DNA of 64,000 bases. It comes from an uncultured Lachnospiraceae bacterium (GTDB taxonomy: Bacteria > Bacillota > Clostridia > Lachnospirales > Lachnospiraceae). The stretch is taken from positions 1-64,000 of the forward strand of contig CAOKWI010000019.1 in NCBI GenBank assembly GCA_948473115.1, written 5' to 3'. Of this stretch, positions 40,757 through 51,020 are shown piece after piece. How positions within the stretch are numbered: position 1 is the stretch's first letter; the number at the start of each line of letters is the position of its first letter. The translations under genes and the position numbers were made by a program. The notes under the pieces were generated by a model. That model had not been told where the DNA came from. It saw only the letters and a list, made by a program, of their open reading frames with translations, and did no database searches.

Positions 40757-42097
40757 ATGAAGAAGGGTCATGTGGTTCAGAGGGTTCTCCCCGGCAGTAT
40801 CGCGGAGGAGATGGGAATAGAGGCAGGCGACAGGCTGGTCGCCATTGACAATACGGAAATAGAGGATATCTTTGATTACCAGTTCCTGGTACAGGACACT
40901 TATATTGAGGTACTGGTGGAAAAGCCGGACGGGGAGCAGTGGCTTCTGGAGGTGGACAAGGAATCCGATGAGGATCTGGGGATCGAGTTTGAAAATGGCC
41001 TGATGGATGAATACCGCCACTGCCATAACAAGTGTGTGTTCTGCTTTATCGACCAGATGCCGCCGGGGATGCGGGATACCTTGTATTTTAAGGATGACGA
41101 TTCCAGGCTTTCGTTCTTACAGGGGAATTATGTTACATTGACGAATATGTCTGGGCATGATGTCGAAAGGATTTGCCGGTATCATCTGTCCCCCATCAAT
41201 ATTTCGTTCCAGACCATGAACCCTGAACTGCGCTGTAAGATGCTGAATAACCGCTTCGCGGGGGAAGCGCTGAAAAAGGCGGACAGGCTGAAAGAGGCCG
41301 GCATCCGCATGAACGGCCAGATCGTCCTCTGCAAAGGGCTCAACGATGGGAAGGAACTGGAGTACAGTATCACGGAGCTGATGAAGTACATGCCGGAACT
41401 GGAAAGCGTGTCCGTGGTGCCGGTGGGACTGTCAAAGTACCGGGAGGGACTTTACCCGCTGGAGCCTTTTACCAAAGAGGATGCGAAAGATGTGGTCGAA
41501 CTGATTGAAAGATATCAGAAGGAATGCTATGATAAATACAGGAGCCATTTTGTCCATGCCAGCGATGAGTGGTATATCCTGGCTGACATGGAAATGCCGG
41601 AGGAGGAGCGGTATGACGGATATCTCCAGCTGGAAAACGGCGTTGGTATGTTACGGCTTCTCATGAATGAATTTACGGATGCCATGGAACAGCACAGGGC
41701 GGCGGAAGGATTTCCCAATCCTGTGGCCCGGGGGGAGATGGCGATTGCCACAGGGCTGCTGGCCTATCCCTATATCAGGAGGATGGCGGAACGGATGGAG
41801 GAGGCGTATCCCAATATCAGGGTGCGTGTATATCCTATCACAAATCATTTTTTCGGGGAGAAGATCACGGTGTCGGGACTGATCACCGGCCAGGATCTGG
41901 TGGCGCAGTTACAGGGAAAACGGCTGGGAGACCGGCTGCTTCTGCCGGAGAACATCCTGCGCAGCGGGGAGGATGTCTTTCTGGATGACCTGCATGTTTC
42001 GGATGTGGAAAAAACTTTACAAGTACCGGTCTATATTGTAAAATCAAGCGGATATGATTTTGTAGACGCAGTGTTGAAGAATTGCAGGCAGACGTGA
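40757..42097 (+). CDS. PDZ / radical-SAM DUF512 protein
   Basis: A 446-residue protein with an N-terminal PDZ-like domain (1-70; VLPGSIAEEMGIEAGDRLVA), the radical-SAM cluster motif CHNKCVFCFIDQMP (CxxxCxxC), a TIM-barrel core and the C-terminal DUF512 domain (from about 225; VPVGLSKYREGLYP, ASDEWYILA). The substrate is unknown. The gene commonly lies next to der in Clostridia, hinting at a ribosome or translation role. I chose ATG 40757 over 40745 because GGAG lies at the right distance. Confidence 0.85.
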   Translation: MKKGHVVQRVLPGSIAEEMGIEAGDRLVAIDNTEIEDIFDYQFLVQDTYIEVLVEKPDGEQWLLEVDKESDEDLGIEFENGLMDEYRHCHNKCVFCFIDQMPPGMRDTLYFKDDDSRLSFLQGNYVTLTNMSGHDVERICRYHLSPINISFQTMNPELRCKMLNNRFAGEALKKADRLKEAGIRMNGQIVLCKGLNDGKELEYSITELMKYMPELESVSVVPVGLSKYREGLYPLEPFTKEDAKDVVELIERYQKECYDKYRSHFVHASDEWYILADMEMPEEERYDGYLQLENGVGMLRLLMNEFTDAMEQHRAAEGFPNPVARGEMAIATGLLAYPYIRRMAERMEEAYPNIRVRVYPITNHFFGEKITVSGLITGQDLVAQLQGKRLGDRLLLPENILRSGEDVFLDDLHVSDVEKTLQVPVYIVKSSGYDFVDAVLKNCRQT

Positions 42098-42120
42098 TCC
42101 GGATCGAATAGGAGGACAGG

Positions 42121-43461
42121 ATGGCAAATAAGAAAAACAGACCCATTGTGGCGGTGGTAGGAAGACCCAATGTGGGGAAATCCACTTTGTTCAATGCGCT
42201 TGCAGGAGAGAATATTTCAATTGTGAAGGACACACCGGGTATCACCCGGGACCGCATCTATGCGGATGTATCCTGGCTGGACAAGGACTTTACCCTGATC
42301 GACACGGGAGGAATCGAGCCGGACAGCAAGGATATCATTTTATCCCAGATGCGCGCCCAGGCGCAGATTGCCATTGACACGGCGGATGTGATCCTTTTTC
42401 TGGTGGATGTGAAGCAGGGGCTGGTGGACGCGGATTCCAAGGTGGCAGATCTGCTGCGCCGTTCCCACAAGCCTGTGGTGCTGGTGGTCAATAAGGTGGA
42501 CAGCTTTGACAAATATATGGCGGATGTCTATGAGTTTTATAACCTTGGCATCGGGGATCCGCACCCGGTCTCCGCGGTGAACCGGATGGGACTGGGGGAT
42601 ATGCTGGATGAAGTGATCTCCTATTTCAAGGACGTGGAGACCGATGAGGAAGAGGATGACCGCCCCAGGGTGGCTATTGTGGGAAAACCCAATGTGGGGA
42701 AATCTTCCCTGATCAACAGGCTTCTGGGCGAGAACCGCCTGATCGTGTCGGATATCGCGGGAACCACCAGGGACGCGGTGGACACGGAGATCACCTATAA
42801 CGGCAGGGAATATGTGTTCATCGATACGGCGGGACTGCGCCGCAAGAATAAGGTGAAGGAAGACCTGGAACGGTATATGATCATCCGCACGGTCAGCGCG
42901 GTGGAACGGGCGGAAGTGGTGGTGCTGGTGATCGATGCGGTGGAGGGCGTCACGGAACAGGATGCCAAGATCGCAGGGATCGCCCACGACAGGGGCAAGG
43001 CGGTGATCATCGCCGTGAATAAGTGGGATGCGGTGGAGAAGGATGACAAGACCATTTACCGTTTTACCGAGAAGGTGAGAACAGTCCTCTCCTATATGCC
43101 ATATGCGGAGATCCTGTTCGTGTCGGCACAGACGGGACAGCGTCTGCCCAAGCTTTTCGAGACCATTGACATGGTCAGCGAAAATCACGCCATGCGGGTG
43201 GCCACAGGGGTATTGAACGAGATCATGGCGGAGGCGGTGATGATGCAGCAGCCTCCCTCCGACAAGGGGAAGCGTCTGCGGCTTTACTACATCACACAGG
43301 TGTCCGTAAAGCCCCCAACCTTCGTCATCTTTGTGAATGACAGGGAACTGATGCATTTTTCCTATACAAGATATATCGAGAACCAGATCAGGGAAACCTT
43401 TGGCTTCAAAGGAACGCCCCTCAGGTTCATCATCAGGGAACGAAAGGAAAAGGAACAGTGA
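42121..43461 (+). CDS. der: Ribosome biogenesis GTPase Der (EngA)
   Basis: A 446-residue protein with two tandem GTPase domains ([25 protein letters not shown]; then [26 protein letters not shown]) and a C-terminal KH-like domain ([13 protein letters not shown]). It acts in 50S assembly. AGGAGG precedes the ATG. Its stop overlaps plsY. Confidence 0.95.
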   Translation: MANKKNRPIVAVVGRPNVGKSTLFNALAGENISIVKDTPGITRDRIYADVSWLDKDFTLIDTGGIEPDSKDIILSQMRAQAQIAIDTADVILFLVDVKQGLVDADSKVADLLRRSHKPVVLVVNKVDSFDKYMADVYEFYNLGIGDPHPVSAVNRMGLGDMLDEVISYFKDVETDEEEDDRPRVAIVGKPNVGKSSLINRLLGENRLIVSDIAGTTRDAVDTEITYNGREYVFIDTAGLRRKNKVKEDLERYMIIRTVSAVERAEVVVLVIDAVEGVTEQDAKIAGIAHDRGKAVIIAVNKWDAVEKDDKTIYRFTEKVRTVLSYMPYAEILFVSAQTGQRLPKLFETIDMVSENHAMRVATGVLNEIMAEAVMMQQPPSDKGKRLRLYYITQVSVKPPTFVIFVNDRELMHFSYTRYIENQIRETFGFKGTPLRFIIRERKEKEQ

Positions 43462-44153
43462 TGGAAAGAATCATTTGTCTGTTAATCGGGTATGTGTTTG
43501 GATTGTTCCAGACAGCGTATTTTTACGGGAAACTGCATGGCATCGACATCAGGCAGCACGGCAGCGGCAATGCGGGAACCACCAATACCCTGCGTGTGCT
43601 GGGCACCAAGGCGGGGCTGATTGTGCTGGCGGGGGACTGTCTGAAATGTATGGCGGCGATCTGGGTGATAAGGCTGATTTTCGGCGGATCCCATCCCGAT
43701 ACCATCTATCTGCTCAGTCTCTATGCAGCGGCGGGAGCCATCCTGGGGCATAATTATCCTTTCTATATGGGCTTTAAGGGAGGAAAGGGCATTGCGGCCA
43801 CGGCAGGGCTGATCCTCGCCTTTCATCCCTATTTCATTGTGATGGGTGTGGTGATCTTTTTCGGGATCTTTTTTACCACCCATTATGTGTCCCTGGGATC
43901 CCTGTTGGTGTACCTGGGACTGATCATTGAGATGGTGGTCTGTGGACAGATGGGGCTGTTTGCGGGGATGTCCCAGGCACAGCTTTACGAGATGTACGGG
44001 CTGACCTTTGCGCTGGCAGTGCTGGCCTACTGGAAACACCGGGAAAACATAGTACGGCTGATCCATGGGAACGAGAGGAAAACTTACCTGACGAAGAAGA
44101 ATAAGGTGGATGTGGAAGAGGCTGTGAACCGTGGTCAGAATGCGGATAAATAG
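43461..44153 (+). CDS. plsY: Acyl-phosphate glycerol-3-phosphate acyltransferase PlsY
   Basis: A 230-residue membrane enzyme with about five segments and the PlsY motifs HGSGNAGTTNTLR, GHNYPFYMGFKGGKGIA. It transfers acyl groups from acyl-phosphate to glycerol 3-phosphate in phospholipid synthesis. It is somewhat longer than usual (about 200), owing to a C-terminal cytosolic tail. gpsA, making its substrate, lies two genes downstream. Confidence 0.93.
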   Translation: MERIICLLIGYVFGLFQTAYFYGKLHGIDIRQHGSGNAGTTNTLRVLGTKAGLIVLAGDCLKCMAAIWVIRLIFGGSHPDTIYLLSLYAAAGAILGHNYPFYMGFKGGKGIAATAGLILAFHPYFIVMGVVIFFGIFFTTHYVSLGSLLVYLGLIIEMVVCGQMGLFAGMSQAQLYEMYGLTFALAVLAYWKHRENIVRLIHGNERKTYLTKKNKVDVEEAVNRGQNADK

Positions 44154-44252
44154 ATTTTTATGGGAAAGCGCTGATCAATGTGTTCCTTTTGCCGATTTAC
44201 GCTGCGAAGCGGAACAAGTTCAGTGAATGGAATGAAGGGAGGAGAAAATACG

Positions 44253-44732
44253 ATGTATGAGATTCGTAAAATCAAGGAAAATGAAGTGGAGGAAGCCTTA
44301 AACCTGGCAATGGAAGTATTCATGCAGTTTGAGGCGCCGGATTATAAGCCCGAGGGGGTTGAAACCTTCCGGAAGTTTGTGCAGGGTGAGGAATACATTG
44401 CAAAATGCAGACAGGGTGTCTGCCCCATTTATGCCGCGTTTGACAAGGGAAGGATCATTGGCATCATGGGGATGCGTGCAAACAGGACGCATATCAACCT
44501 GGTGTTTACTAAGAAAGAATACCATCGGCAGGGTGTTGCAACTTCCATTTTCCGGTATCTTTTGGAGGATCTCAGGAGGGAGAATCCGGGACTGAAGGAG
44601 ATCACCCTGAATTCCTCGCCCTATGGCAGACCTTTTTATCTTCATGTCGGGTTTGAACCGCTGTCCGAGGAACAGGAACAGGACGGAATCCGGTTCACAC
44701 CCATGAAATATACGGTCGGGTCTGTGGTCTGA
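44253..44732 (+). CDS. GNAT-family N-acetyltransferase
   Basis: A 159-residue GNAT protein with the acetyl-CoA loop in KEYHRQGVATSIFRYL and the end motif PFYLHVGFEPL. Substrate unknown. GGGAGGAG precedes ATG 44253. It is inserted between plsY and gpsA. Confidence 0.85.
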   Translation: MYEIRKIKENEVEEALNLAMEVFMQFEAPDYKPEGVETFRKFVQGEEYIAKCRQGVCPIYAAFDKGRIIGIMGMRANRTHINLVFTKKEYHRQGVATSIFRYLLEDLRRENPGLKEITLNSSPYGRPFYLHVGFEPLSEEQEQDGIRFTPMKYTVGSVV

Positions 44733-44795
44733 CAGAAACGACTGTAAAGGAGCAGGTGGAAAAATGTATAGTGCTATGCACGGAAAAGAGGGAAT

Positions 44796-45806
44796 ATGGC
44801 AAAGGTAACGATTCTTGGGGGAGGAAGCTGGGGCATTGCCATCGCAGTGCTTCTGCATAAGAACGGGCACGAGATCACGGTCTGGTCCGCACTGGAGGCG
44901 GAAGTGGAGATGCTTAGGGAGAAGCATGAACATAAAATGCTTCCCGGCGTGAAGCTGCCGGAGGATATTCTTTTCACCGCGGATGACAGGAAGGCGGTGG
45001 AGGGCAGGGATCTGCTGGTCATGGCAGTGGCAAGTGCCTATACCAGGAGTACGGCGCACCGCCTCAGCAGCCTGGTGGCGCAGGATCAGAAGATTTTGAA
45101 TGTGGCAAAGGGAATCGAGGAGCATACCCTGATGACATTGTCGGAGATCATTGAGCAGGAGATTCCCCAGGCCGATGTGGCTGTGATGTCAGGCCCCTCC
45201 CACGCGGAGGAAGTGGGAAGGGGAATCCCCACCACCATTGTGGTGGGCGCCAGATCCAAGGCCACGGCGGAGTATATCCAGAATCTGTTCATGAACGAGG
45301 TGTTCCGTGTCTATATCAGCCCGGATGTGCTGGGAATGGAGCTGGGCGGTTCCCTGAAGAATGTGGTGGCCCTGGCGGCAGGCATTGCGGACGGCCTGGG
45401 CTACGGGGACAATACCAAGGCGGCGCTGATCACCAGGGGCATCGCGGAGATCGCGAGACTGGGGATCGCAATGGGTGGAAAATTTGAAACCTTCTGCGGC
45501 TTGACGGGAATCGGCGACCTGATCGTGACCTGTGCCAGCATGCACTCCAGAAACCGCCGGGCGGGCATACTCATCGGCCAGGGCAAGTCCTACGAGGAGG
45601 CCATGGCGGAGGTACAGATGGTGGTGGAAGGCGTATATTCCGCCAAAGCCGCCATGGAATTGGCGGAGAAATACCAGATCCAGATGCCCATTATTGAGCA
45701 GGTGAACAAGGTGCTGTTTGAGGGCGCCAGCGCGGCCCAGGCAGTGAAGGAACTGATGCTTCGGGACAAGAAGGTGGAAGTGCTGGATATTCCTTGGGAA
45801 AAATGA
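44796..45806 (+). CDS. gpsA: NAD(P)H-dependent glycerol-3-phosphate dehydrogenase
   Basis: A 336-residue enzyme with the N-terminal nucleotide loop ILGGGSWGIAIA, VAKGIEE, SGPSHAEEV, the catalytic Lys in LGGSLKNVVALAAG, and TGIGDLIVTC. It reduces dihydroxyacetone phosphate to glycerol 3-phosphate for PlsY. AGAGG precedes the ATG. Confidence 0.95.
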   Translation: MAKVTILGGGSWGIAIAVLLHKNGHEITVWSALEAEVEMLREKHEHKMLPGVKLPEDILFTADDRKAVEGRDLLVMAVASAYTRSTAHRLSSLVAQDQKILNVAKGIEEHTLMTLSEIIEQEIPQADVAVMSGPSHAEEVGRGIPTTIVVGARSKATAEYIQNLFMNEVFRVYISPDVLGMELGGSLKNVVALAAGIADGLGYGDNTKAALITRGIAEIARLGIAMGGKFETFCGLTGIGDLIVTCASMHSRNRRAGILIGQGKSYEEAMAEVQMVVEGVYSAKAAMELAEKYQIQMPIIEQVNKVLFEGASAAQAVKELMLRDKKVEVLDIPWEK

Positions 45807-45842
45807 AATGTGATATAAGCGGTTTGAAAGGAGTTTGGACAA

Positions 45843-46387
45843 GTGGATGCGGTAAGGGCGTTGGAAGGTCATACAATAGAGGATATCTATAGCTTGCCTG
45901 ACGGACAGAGGGCGGAACTGATCGACGGTGAATTATATATGATGTCAACACCTGGCAGAATCCACCAAAAACTGGTACATTTTCTGGATTGGGCCATAGG
46001 AAGCTACATTCATGGTAACAATGGAGAGTGTGAGGTTTATCCTGCGCCGTTTGCAGTGTTTTTAAATGCTGATCATACTATTTATCTGGAGCCGGATCTG
46101 TCTGTTATCTGCGATAAAAATAAACTCACGGACGAGGGATGCAAGGGCGCCCCTGACTGGATCATTGAGATTGTTTCCCCCTCAAGCCGTTCCATGGATT
46201 ATAATAAGAAACTGCTGAAATATGGTACAGCCGGTGTAAAGGAGTATTGGATCGTTGACCCTGAAAAAAGCGTATTATGGTTTATAATTTTGAGCAGGAC
46301 ACGGTAGAAGAGCATTCATTTTCAGACAGGGTAAGAGTTGGGATTTATGAAGATCTTGAAATTGATTTTTCCGAGTTCATTCTGTAG
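45843..46387 (+). pseudogene. Uma2 (DUF820) nuclease-like protein, frameshifted near its end
   Basis: The frame from GTG 45843 (AAAGGAG upstream) encodes a Uma2-family PD-(D/E)xK fold: RAELIDGELYMMSTPG, PDLSVICDK, APDWIIEIVSPSS and KEYWIVDP. Near 46275-46285 the frame shifts. It reads on 20 residues to a stop at 46305-46307, while another frame carries the expected end (VYNFEQDTVEEHSFSDRV, then EIDFSEFIL) to 46387. A single-base loss in the run GTATTATGG explains it. The catalytic core is intact, so a shortened protein could still fold. A sequencing error is also possible. Confidence 0.65.
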
Positions 46388-46434
46388 ATTTTAAGGAGTT
46401 TACGGAGCGGTTGACGAAAAGGGGTAGTCAAAAT

Positions 46435-47208
46435 ATGGATAAAAAAGCATTATTGGAGGCATGGTTGCACGAGGAGGAAATTGCCCATATCCATGGATGG
46501 GATTTCTCACATATTAACGGGAAATACGAGGAAGAGCATGATCTGCCATGGAATTACAGGAAGATAGTGGAAAAATATCTGCGGCCGGAAATGAAGCTGC
46601 TGGACATGGACACGGGCGGAGGGGAATTCCTGTTATCCTTAGGCCATCCGGTCCATAACCTGGCGGCAACAGAAAACTATCCGCCCAATGTGGAATTATG
46701 TAAAGAGAAACTGCTTCCCCTGGGAATCAATTTCAAAAGGGCCGGAGGGAATGAAAGACTGCCCTTCGATGACCGGAGTTTCGATATGGTGATAAACCGG
46801 CATGGGGATTTTAGGCCGGACGAAATATGGCGGGTCTTAAAAGACGGCGGCATTTTCATTACGGAGCAGGTGGGAGCCGAGAACGACAGGGAACTTGTGG
46901 AACTGCTGTTAAACGATGTCCCGGAGCTTCCGTTTCCGGACCAATATCTGAAAATTATCCGGAAGGCCTTCGAGGAAACGGGGTTCTCTGTGTCAGAGGC
47001 AGAAGAAGTGTTTCGCCCCATCAGGTTCTGGGATGTGGGCGCCCTTGTCTGGTTTGCACGGATCATTGAGTGGGAATTCCCGGGCTTCAGCGTCAGGGAC
47101 TGTCTGGAAAACCTTTACCGTGCACAGGAACTTTTGGAGAGGGACGATGTCATAGAGGGGAAGATCCACCGCTTCCTGCTGGTCGCGGAAAAGCCGGAAA
47201 AAATCTGA
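46435..47208 (+). CDS. Class I SAM-dependent methyltransferase
   Basis: A 257-residue protein with motif I LLDMDTGGGEFLLSLG and downstream motifs RLPFDDRSFDMVINRHGDF and LKDGGIFITEQVG. The substrate is unknown. ATG 46435 follows AGGGG. It has no obvious operon partner, standing after the Uma2 gene and before hsp20. Confidence 0.8.
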   Translation: MDKKALLEAWLHEEEIAHIHGWDFSHINGKYEEEHDLPWNYRKIVEKYLRPEMKLLDMDTGGGEFLLSLGHPVHNLAATENYPPNVELCKEKLLPLGINFKRAGGNERLPFDDRSFDMVINRHGDFRPDEIWRVLKDGGIFITEQVGAENDRELVELLLNDVPELPFPDQYLKIIRKAFEETGFSVSEAEEVFRPIRFWDVGALVWFARIIEWEFPGFSVRDCLENLYRAQELLERDDVIEGKIHRFLLVAEKPEKI

Positions 47209-47244
47209 ACACAAAATGTTCACAAAAAAAGTCCGCGGGCTTTA

Positions 47245-47273
47245 TTGACAAATATTAAATTGGGTGTTATAAC
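47245..47273 (+). promoter_or_regulatory. Promoter of hsp20
   Basis: TTGACA (47245-47250), a 17-bp spacer and TATAAC (47268-47273). About 120 nt of leader follow. No CIRCE or CtsR heptad repeat was seen in the leader. Confidence 0.7.
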
Positions 47274-47395
47274 ACAAATAGAACAAGGGAACAGGAAGGA
47301 ACAGAACAGCATCGGCAGAAGCGTATGTTCCGGTATCTTTCCAGATATCTCCAGGTTCGGGTAGTAAATTCATATTAGAAAAGGAGAGATGACTT

Positions 47396-47872
47396 ATGAT
47401 GACACCCAGTATTTTCGGAGAAAACTTATTTGATGACTTTTTTGACGGCTTGCTTGATTTCCCTGTGTTTGATGACAAGGCAATGCAGAAGGCACAGAGA
47501 AAACTGTATGGACGCCATGCGGCGAACATGATGAAAACAGATGTGCGGGAGCATGAAGACCATTATGAGGTAGACATTGACCTGCCCGGTTTTAAGAAGG
47601 AGGAGCTTTCCCTGGAACTGAAGGACGGCTATCTGGTGATCAGCGCGGCGAAAGGGCTTGACAAGGATGAGAAGGAAGAAAAATCCGGCAGGTTCGTACG
47701 CCGGGAACGTTATGCGGGCAGTATGAGCAGATCTTTCTATGTGGGAGAGGATGTGAAGCAGGAAGATATCCAGGCGAGGTATGAAGGCGGGGTATTGAAG
47801 CTGAACGTTCCAAAGACGGAAGAGAAAAAGCCTGAGGTAGCGGAAAAGAAGTATATTGCCATTGAAGGATGA
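47396..47872 (+). CDS. Small heat-shock protein (Hsp20/alpha-crystallin)
   Basis: A 158-residue chaperone with the alpha-crystallin domain (DVREHEDHYEVDIDLPGFKK, LVISAAKG, RRERYAGSMSRSFYV, ARYEGGVLKLNVPK) from about residue 43. It holds unfolding proteins as an oligomer. GGAGAG precedes ATGATG. It is monocistronic, with its own promoter and terminator. Confidence 0.92.
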   Translation: MMTPSIFGENLFDDFFDGLLDFPVFDDKAMQKAQRKLYGRHAANMMKTDVREHEDHYEVDIDLPGFKKEELSLELKDGYLVISAAKGLDKDEKEEKSGRFVRRERYAGSMSRSFYVGEDVKQEDIQARYEGGVLKLNVPKTEEKKPEVAEKKYIAIEG

Positions 47873-47910
47873 GGAAAAATCTGCAATGGGTTCCTATTAC
47901 CGGCGTATGG

Positions 47911-47955
47911 TCCGGGGTACGATACAGTGTTAAACTGACCGGCCCCGGATTTTTT
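47911..47955 (+). terminator. Terminator of hsp20
   Basis: TCCGGGG (47911-47917) pairs with CCCCGGA (47943-47949), followed directly by six T. The loop is long (25 nt) and may fold further. Confidence 0.7.
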
Positions 47956-48059
47956 GTGACCTTTTTGATTCTTATGCATCTAATTATTGTAAAATGAAAC
48001 GGCCGTTTCGTGAAAATGGGCACATGGTCCATTATCAAACAATAAGGAACATGAAAAAG

Positions 48060-48548
48060 ATGAACAAGGAACAGTTTACGGCACAGGTGCTCGATGCTGA
48101 AAAGAGCCTGTATCACATAGCAAGGTCTTATTTAAATAATGAGGAAGACTGCGCTGACGCGATGCAAAATGCAATATTACATGCTTTTGAGAAATTACAC
48201 ACCTTACGGAATGAGAGGTATTTCAGGACATGGCTTACCAGGATACTGATCAATGAATGTAAACAGATCATTCGTTCCAGGAAGGAGCAGATTCCTTATG
48301 AGGATTATTATGACGACGTGCGGGCAGTGACGGAGCAGGAAGATTATCCGGAAGTGTTTGAAGCGGTCATGGGTCTGGAAAAAAATTACAGGGCTCCCTT
48401 TATATTGTTTTATGTGGAGGGGTTTTCCATGAAAGAAATCTGCCAGATTTTAAAGCTGTCACAGAGTACGGTAAAAATGAGGCTGTACCGGGGCAGGAAG
48501 CTTTTAAGGGCAAAATTAGAGGAGGTGTATGGATATGAAAAACAATGA
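48060..48548 (+). CDS. ECF-type sigma factor
   Basis: A 162-residue sigma factor with region 2 (YHIARSYLNNEEDCADAMQN, RYFRTWLTRILINECK) and region 4 (GFSMKEICQILKLSQSTVKM, RGRKLLRAKL). ATG 48060 starts the conserved part; ATG 48051 lies in frame closer to AAGGA. It overlaps the next gene by 14 bp, so the DUF4179 protein is probably its anti-sigma factor or regulator. Confidence 0.87.
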   Translation: MNKEQFTAQVLDAEKSLYHIARSYLNNEEDCADAMQNAILHAFEKLHTLRNERYFRTWLTRILINECKQIIRSRKEQIPYEDYYDDVRAVTEQEDYPEVFEAVMGLEKNYRAPFILFYVEGFSMKEICQILKLSQSTVKMRLYRGRKLLRAKLEEVYGYEKQ

Positions 48549-49560
48549 ATGGAACGAAGCGTTTCCCGAGGTGCCGGAGCATGTGCATCAGGTTGTGTTA
48601 AGTACTCTTGCCGGACTGGATGACGGAAAGGTCAAAAAGGTGAGAAAAATGAAAAAGGGTAAAATGATTATCTTAGCGGCGGCAATGGTGGCCGTACTGG
48701 GAATGACTGTTAGTGCATCGGAGATCTTCAAATGGAACCAGAAGGCCGGGGAAGTCTTTGGGGCAGATGAGGAGCAGCAGACAGCGTTGGTAATGGGGGA
48801 CATTGCCCGGGAGGAATATCAGACCATATCGGACAATGGCCTCACCATACGGTCGATCCAGACCATACAGGATAACAACTGCTTTTATGCGCTTTTTGAG
48901 ATAACGGCAGAGGATGAGTCGGTGCAGATTACCCCTGACTGCAGTATGGACTTCCTTACTGAACGTCAGGGGGAAGATAATCTTTTCAGCATGTTAAGCT
49001 GGGGATTTGTGGACGAGAGCCGCCAGGCTGTCTCCAACAGCAGATATTTTGAAATGATAGGGACGAAAATGAATCCCGGAAAGGAAGACCTGGATCTGGT
49101 CATCCAGTTCACTTCACTGAATGCGCCAGGGGAGAAGGCGATGGAAGGGGAGCAGCTTCTGGAAGGCAACTGGGAGTTTGCACTCAATCTGCATGCTGCG
49201 GAGCCGGTCTGCTATGAGCTTGACAGAGAATATCAGATTGCGGGCTGTCCGATTACGGTCAACAGGGTTGAACTTACGCCGATCAGTATAAAACTGGTCT
49301 GCGACGGGGAAGATGCCAGACAGCTGGAGGAGATGGAAGGGATCAGCCTGGAACAGGCGGACAGTCTCAGCGCTTTATTTGTCAATGGCATCCGGTATCA
49401 GGACGGCACGGTCGTGGAAGAAATGGGATATCAGGAGCTTGAGGCCGGATACGCAGAGGGGAATTATACAAAGACGGCAAGGCTTTCCAGCGTCATCGAT
49501 GTGGAAAAGGTCAGCGCGCTCCTGGTGGGCGATAACATGGATGAGGTAAGCATCCGGTAG
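48535..49560 (+). CDS. DUF4179 membrane protein, probable anti-sigma factor
   Basis: A 341-residue protein with a short cytoplasmic head (1-40), one membrane segment (about 42-62, MIILAAAMVAVLGMTVSA) and a large external domain. This layout and the overlap with the ECF sigma gene fit a transmembrane anti-sigma factor. ATG 48535 has GAGGAGG 8 bp upstream. Confidence 0.78.
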   Translation: MKNNEWNEAFPEVPEHVHQVVLSTLAGLDDGKVKKVRKMKKGKMIILAAAMVAVLGMTVSASEIFKWNQKAGEVFGADEEQQTALVMGDIAREEYQTISDNGLTIRSIQTIQDNNCFYALFEITAEDESVQITPDCSMDFLTERQGEDNLFSMLSWGFVDESRQAVSNSRYFEMIGTKMNPGKEDLDLVIQFTSLNAPGEKAMEGEQLLEGNWEFALNLHAAEPVCYELDREYQIAGCPITVNRVELTPISIKLVCDGEDARQLEEMEGISLEQADSLSALFVNGIRYQDGTVVEEMGYQELEAGYAEGNYTKTARLSSVIDVEKVSALLVGDNMDEVSIR

Positions 49561-49613
49561 ACATAGCGAGACGTAACCCTGAACCGTAATCTGTGGAAAT
49601 CCGGCTTGGAATA

Positions 49614-49622
49614 TGCTATACT
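49614..49622 (+). promoter_or_regulatory. Extended -10 promoter of pdp
   Basis: TGCTATACT is a consensus extended -10 (TATACT 49617-49622) about 59 bp before the pdp start, with no clear -35. Confidence 0.5.
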
Positions 49623-49680
49623 GTAAGGGCAATGGCGGTTTGGCTGACAGCTGGAATATAGATGACGGGAGGGAAATGCC

Positions 49681-50988
49681 ATGAGAATGTATGACATCAT
49701 TATGAAAAAGAGAAACGGCGGTGAACTGTCAAAGGAGGAGATTCATTTCTTTATAGAGGGATACACCAGAGGCGAGATACCTGATTATCAGGTATCCGCC
49801 CTGATGATGGCGGTCTATTTCCAAAAGATGACGGAAAAGGAAACCCTGGCCCTGACCATGGCCATGGCCCACAGCGGGGACATGCTGGATCTCTCACGGA
49901 TTGGCGGCATCAAGGTGGATAAGCACAGCACCGGCGGCGTGGGGGATAAGACTTCCCTGGCGCTGACGCCCATGGTGGCGGCCTGCGGGATTCCCGTGGC
50001 GAAGATGAGCGGGCGGGGACTGGGCCATACCGGGGGCACCATCGACAAGCTGGAAAGCTTTCCCGGTTTTACCACCGCGCTGACCACAGAGCAGTTTATC
50101 CGGAATGTGAACCGCATCGGTATCGCCATTATGGGACAGACGGCGGATCTGGCGCCTGCGGATAAGAAGCTGTACGCCCTGCGGGATGTGACGGCCACGG
50201 TGGATAACATGTCCCTCATTGCCAGTTCCATTATGAGTAAGAAGCTGGCGGCCGGAGCGGACGCCATCGTGCTGGACGTCAAGACGGGAAGCGGCGCATT
50301 TATGAAAGAGGAAGGGGACGCCATGGCTCTGGCGGCGGAGATGGTCAGGCTTGGGAACAATGCGGGGCGCAGGACGATCGCCGTGATCTCGGATATGGAT
50401 CAGCCTCTCGGCTTTGCGGTGGGCAACGCCCTGGAAGTGGAGGAGGCCATTGAGACCTTAAGGGGAAACGGCCCCGCGGATTTCCTGGAATTGTGCATGA
50501 CCCTGGGCAGCCAGATGCTGATCGCCGGCGGAAAGGCGGCGGACAGGTCGGAGGCGCTTGCAAAGCTGCAGGCAGTCATAGCGGATGGAAGCGCACTGGA
50601 TAAGCTGGCGGAATTTGTGGAAGCCCAGGGAGGGGATCCGAAAGCGGTCTACGACACGGGACTTCTGCCAAAGGCTTCTGTCGTTCACGAGGTCAAATCT
50701 CCTGCGGAAGGGTATCTCAGCCATATCGCCTGTGACGAAGTGGGGATCTGTTCCCTGATCCTGGGCGGCGGCAGGGAGACGAAGGAGAGTGTGATCGATC
50801 TGTCTGTTGGCATTGTGCTGCGGAAGAAGGTGGGGGATTTCGTGAAAAAGGGAGAAACCCTTGCGGTGATCCATGCCAACCGGCAGGAGAAGCTGGAGGA
50901 AGCGCAGAGACGCTTTCTGTCAGCCTGTACCATCACTTCCGAAAAACCGGGGATCAGACCTTTTATCAAAGGAATTATTGGAAGCTGA
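49681..50988 (+). CDS. pdp: Pyrimidine-nucleoside phosphorylase
   Basis: A 435-residue enzyme with the family signature SGRGLGHTGGTIDKLESFPG, KHSTGGVGDKTSLAL (phosphate site) and DVKTGSGAFM. It splits uridine, deoxyuridine and thymidine with phosphate in pyrimidine salvage. GGGAGG precedes the ATG. It stands alone. Confidence 0.93.
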   Translation: MRMYDIIMKKRNGGELSKEEIHFFIEGYTRGEIPDYQVSALMMAVYFQKMTEKETLALTMAMAHSGDMLDLSRIGGIKVDKHSTGGVGDKTSLALTPMVAACGIPVAKMSGRGLGHTGGTIDKLESFPGFTTALTTEQFIRNVNRIGIAIMGQTADLAPADKKLYALRDVTATVDNMSLIASSIMSKKLAAGADAIVLDVKTGSGAFMKEEGDAMALAAEMVRLGNNAGRRTIAVISDMDQPLGFAVGNALEVEEAIETLRGNGPADFLELCMTLGSQMLIAGGKAADRSEALAKLQAVIADGSALDKLAEFVEAQGGDPKAVYDTGLLPKASVVHEVKSPAEGYLSHIACDEVGICSLILGGGRETKESVIDLSVGIVLRKKVGDFVKKGETLAVIHANRQEKLEEAQRRFLSACTITSEKPGIRPFIKGIIGS

Positions 50989-51020
50989 AAGAAATAGCCT
51001 GATATATTTTGCGAACATTC

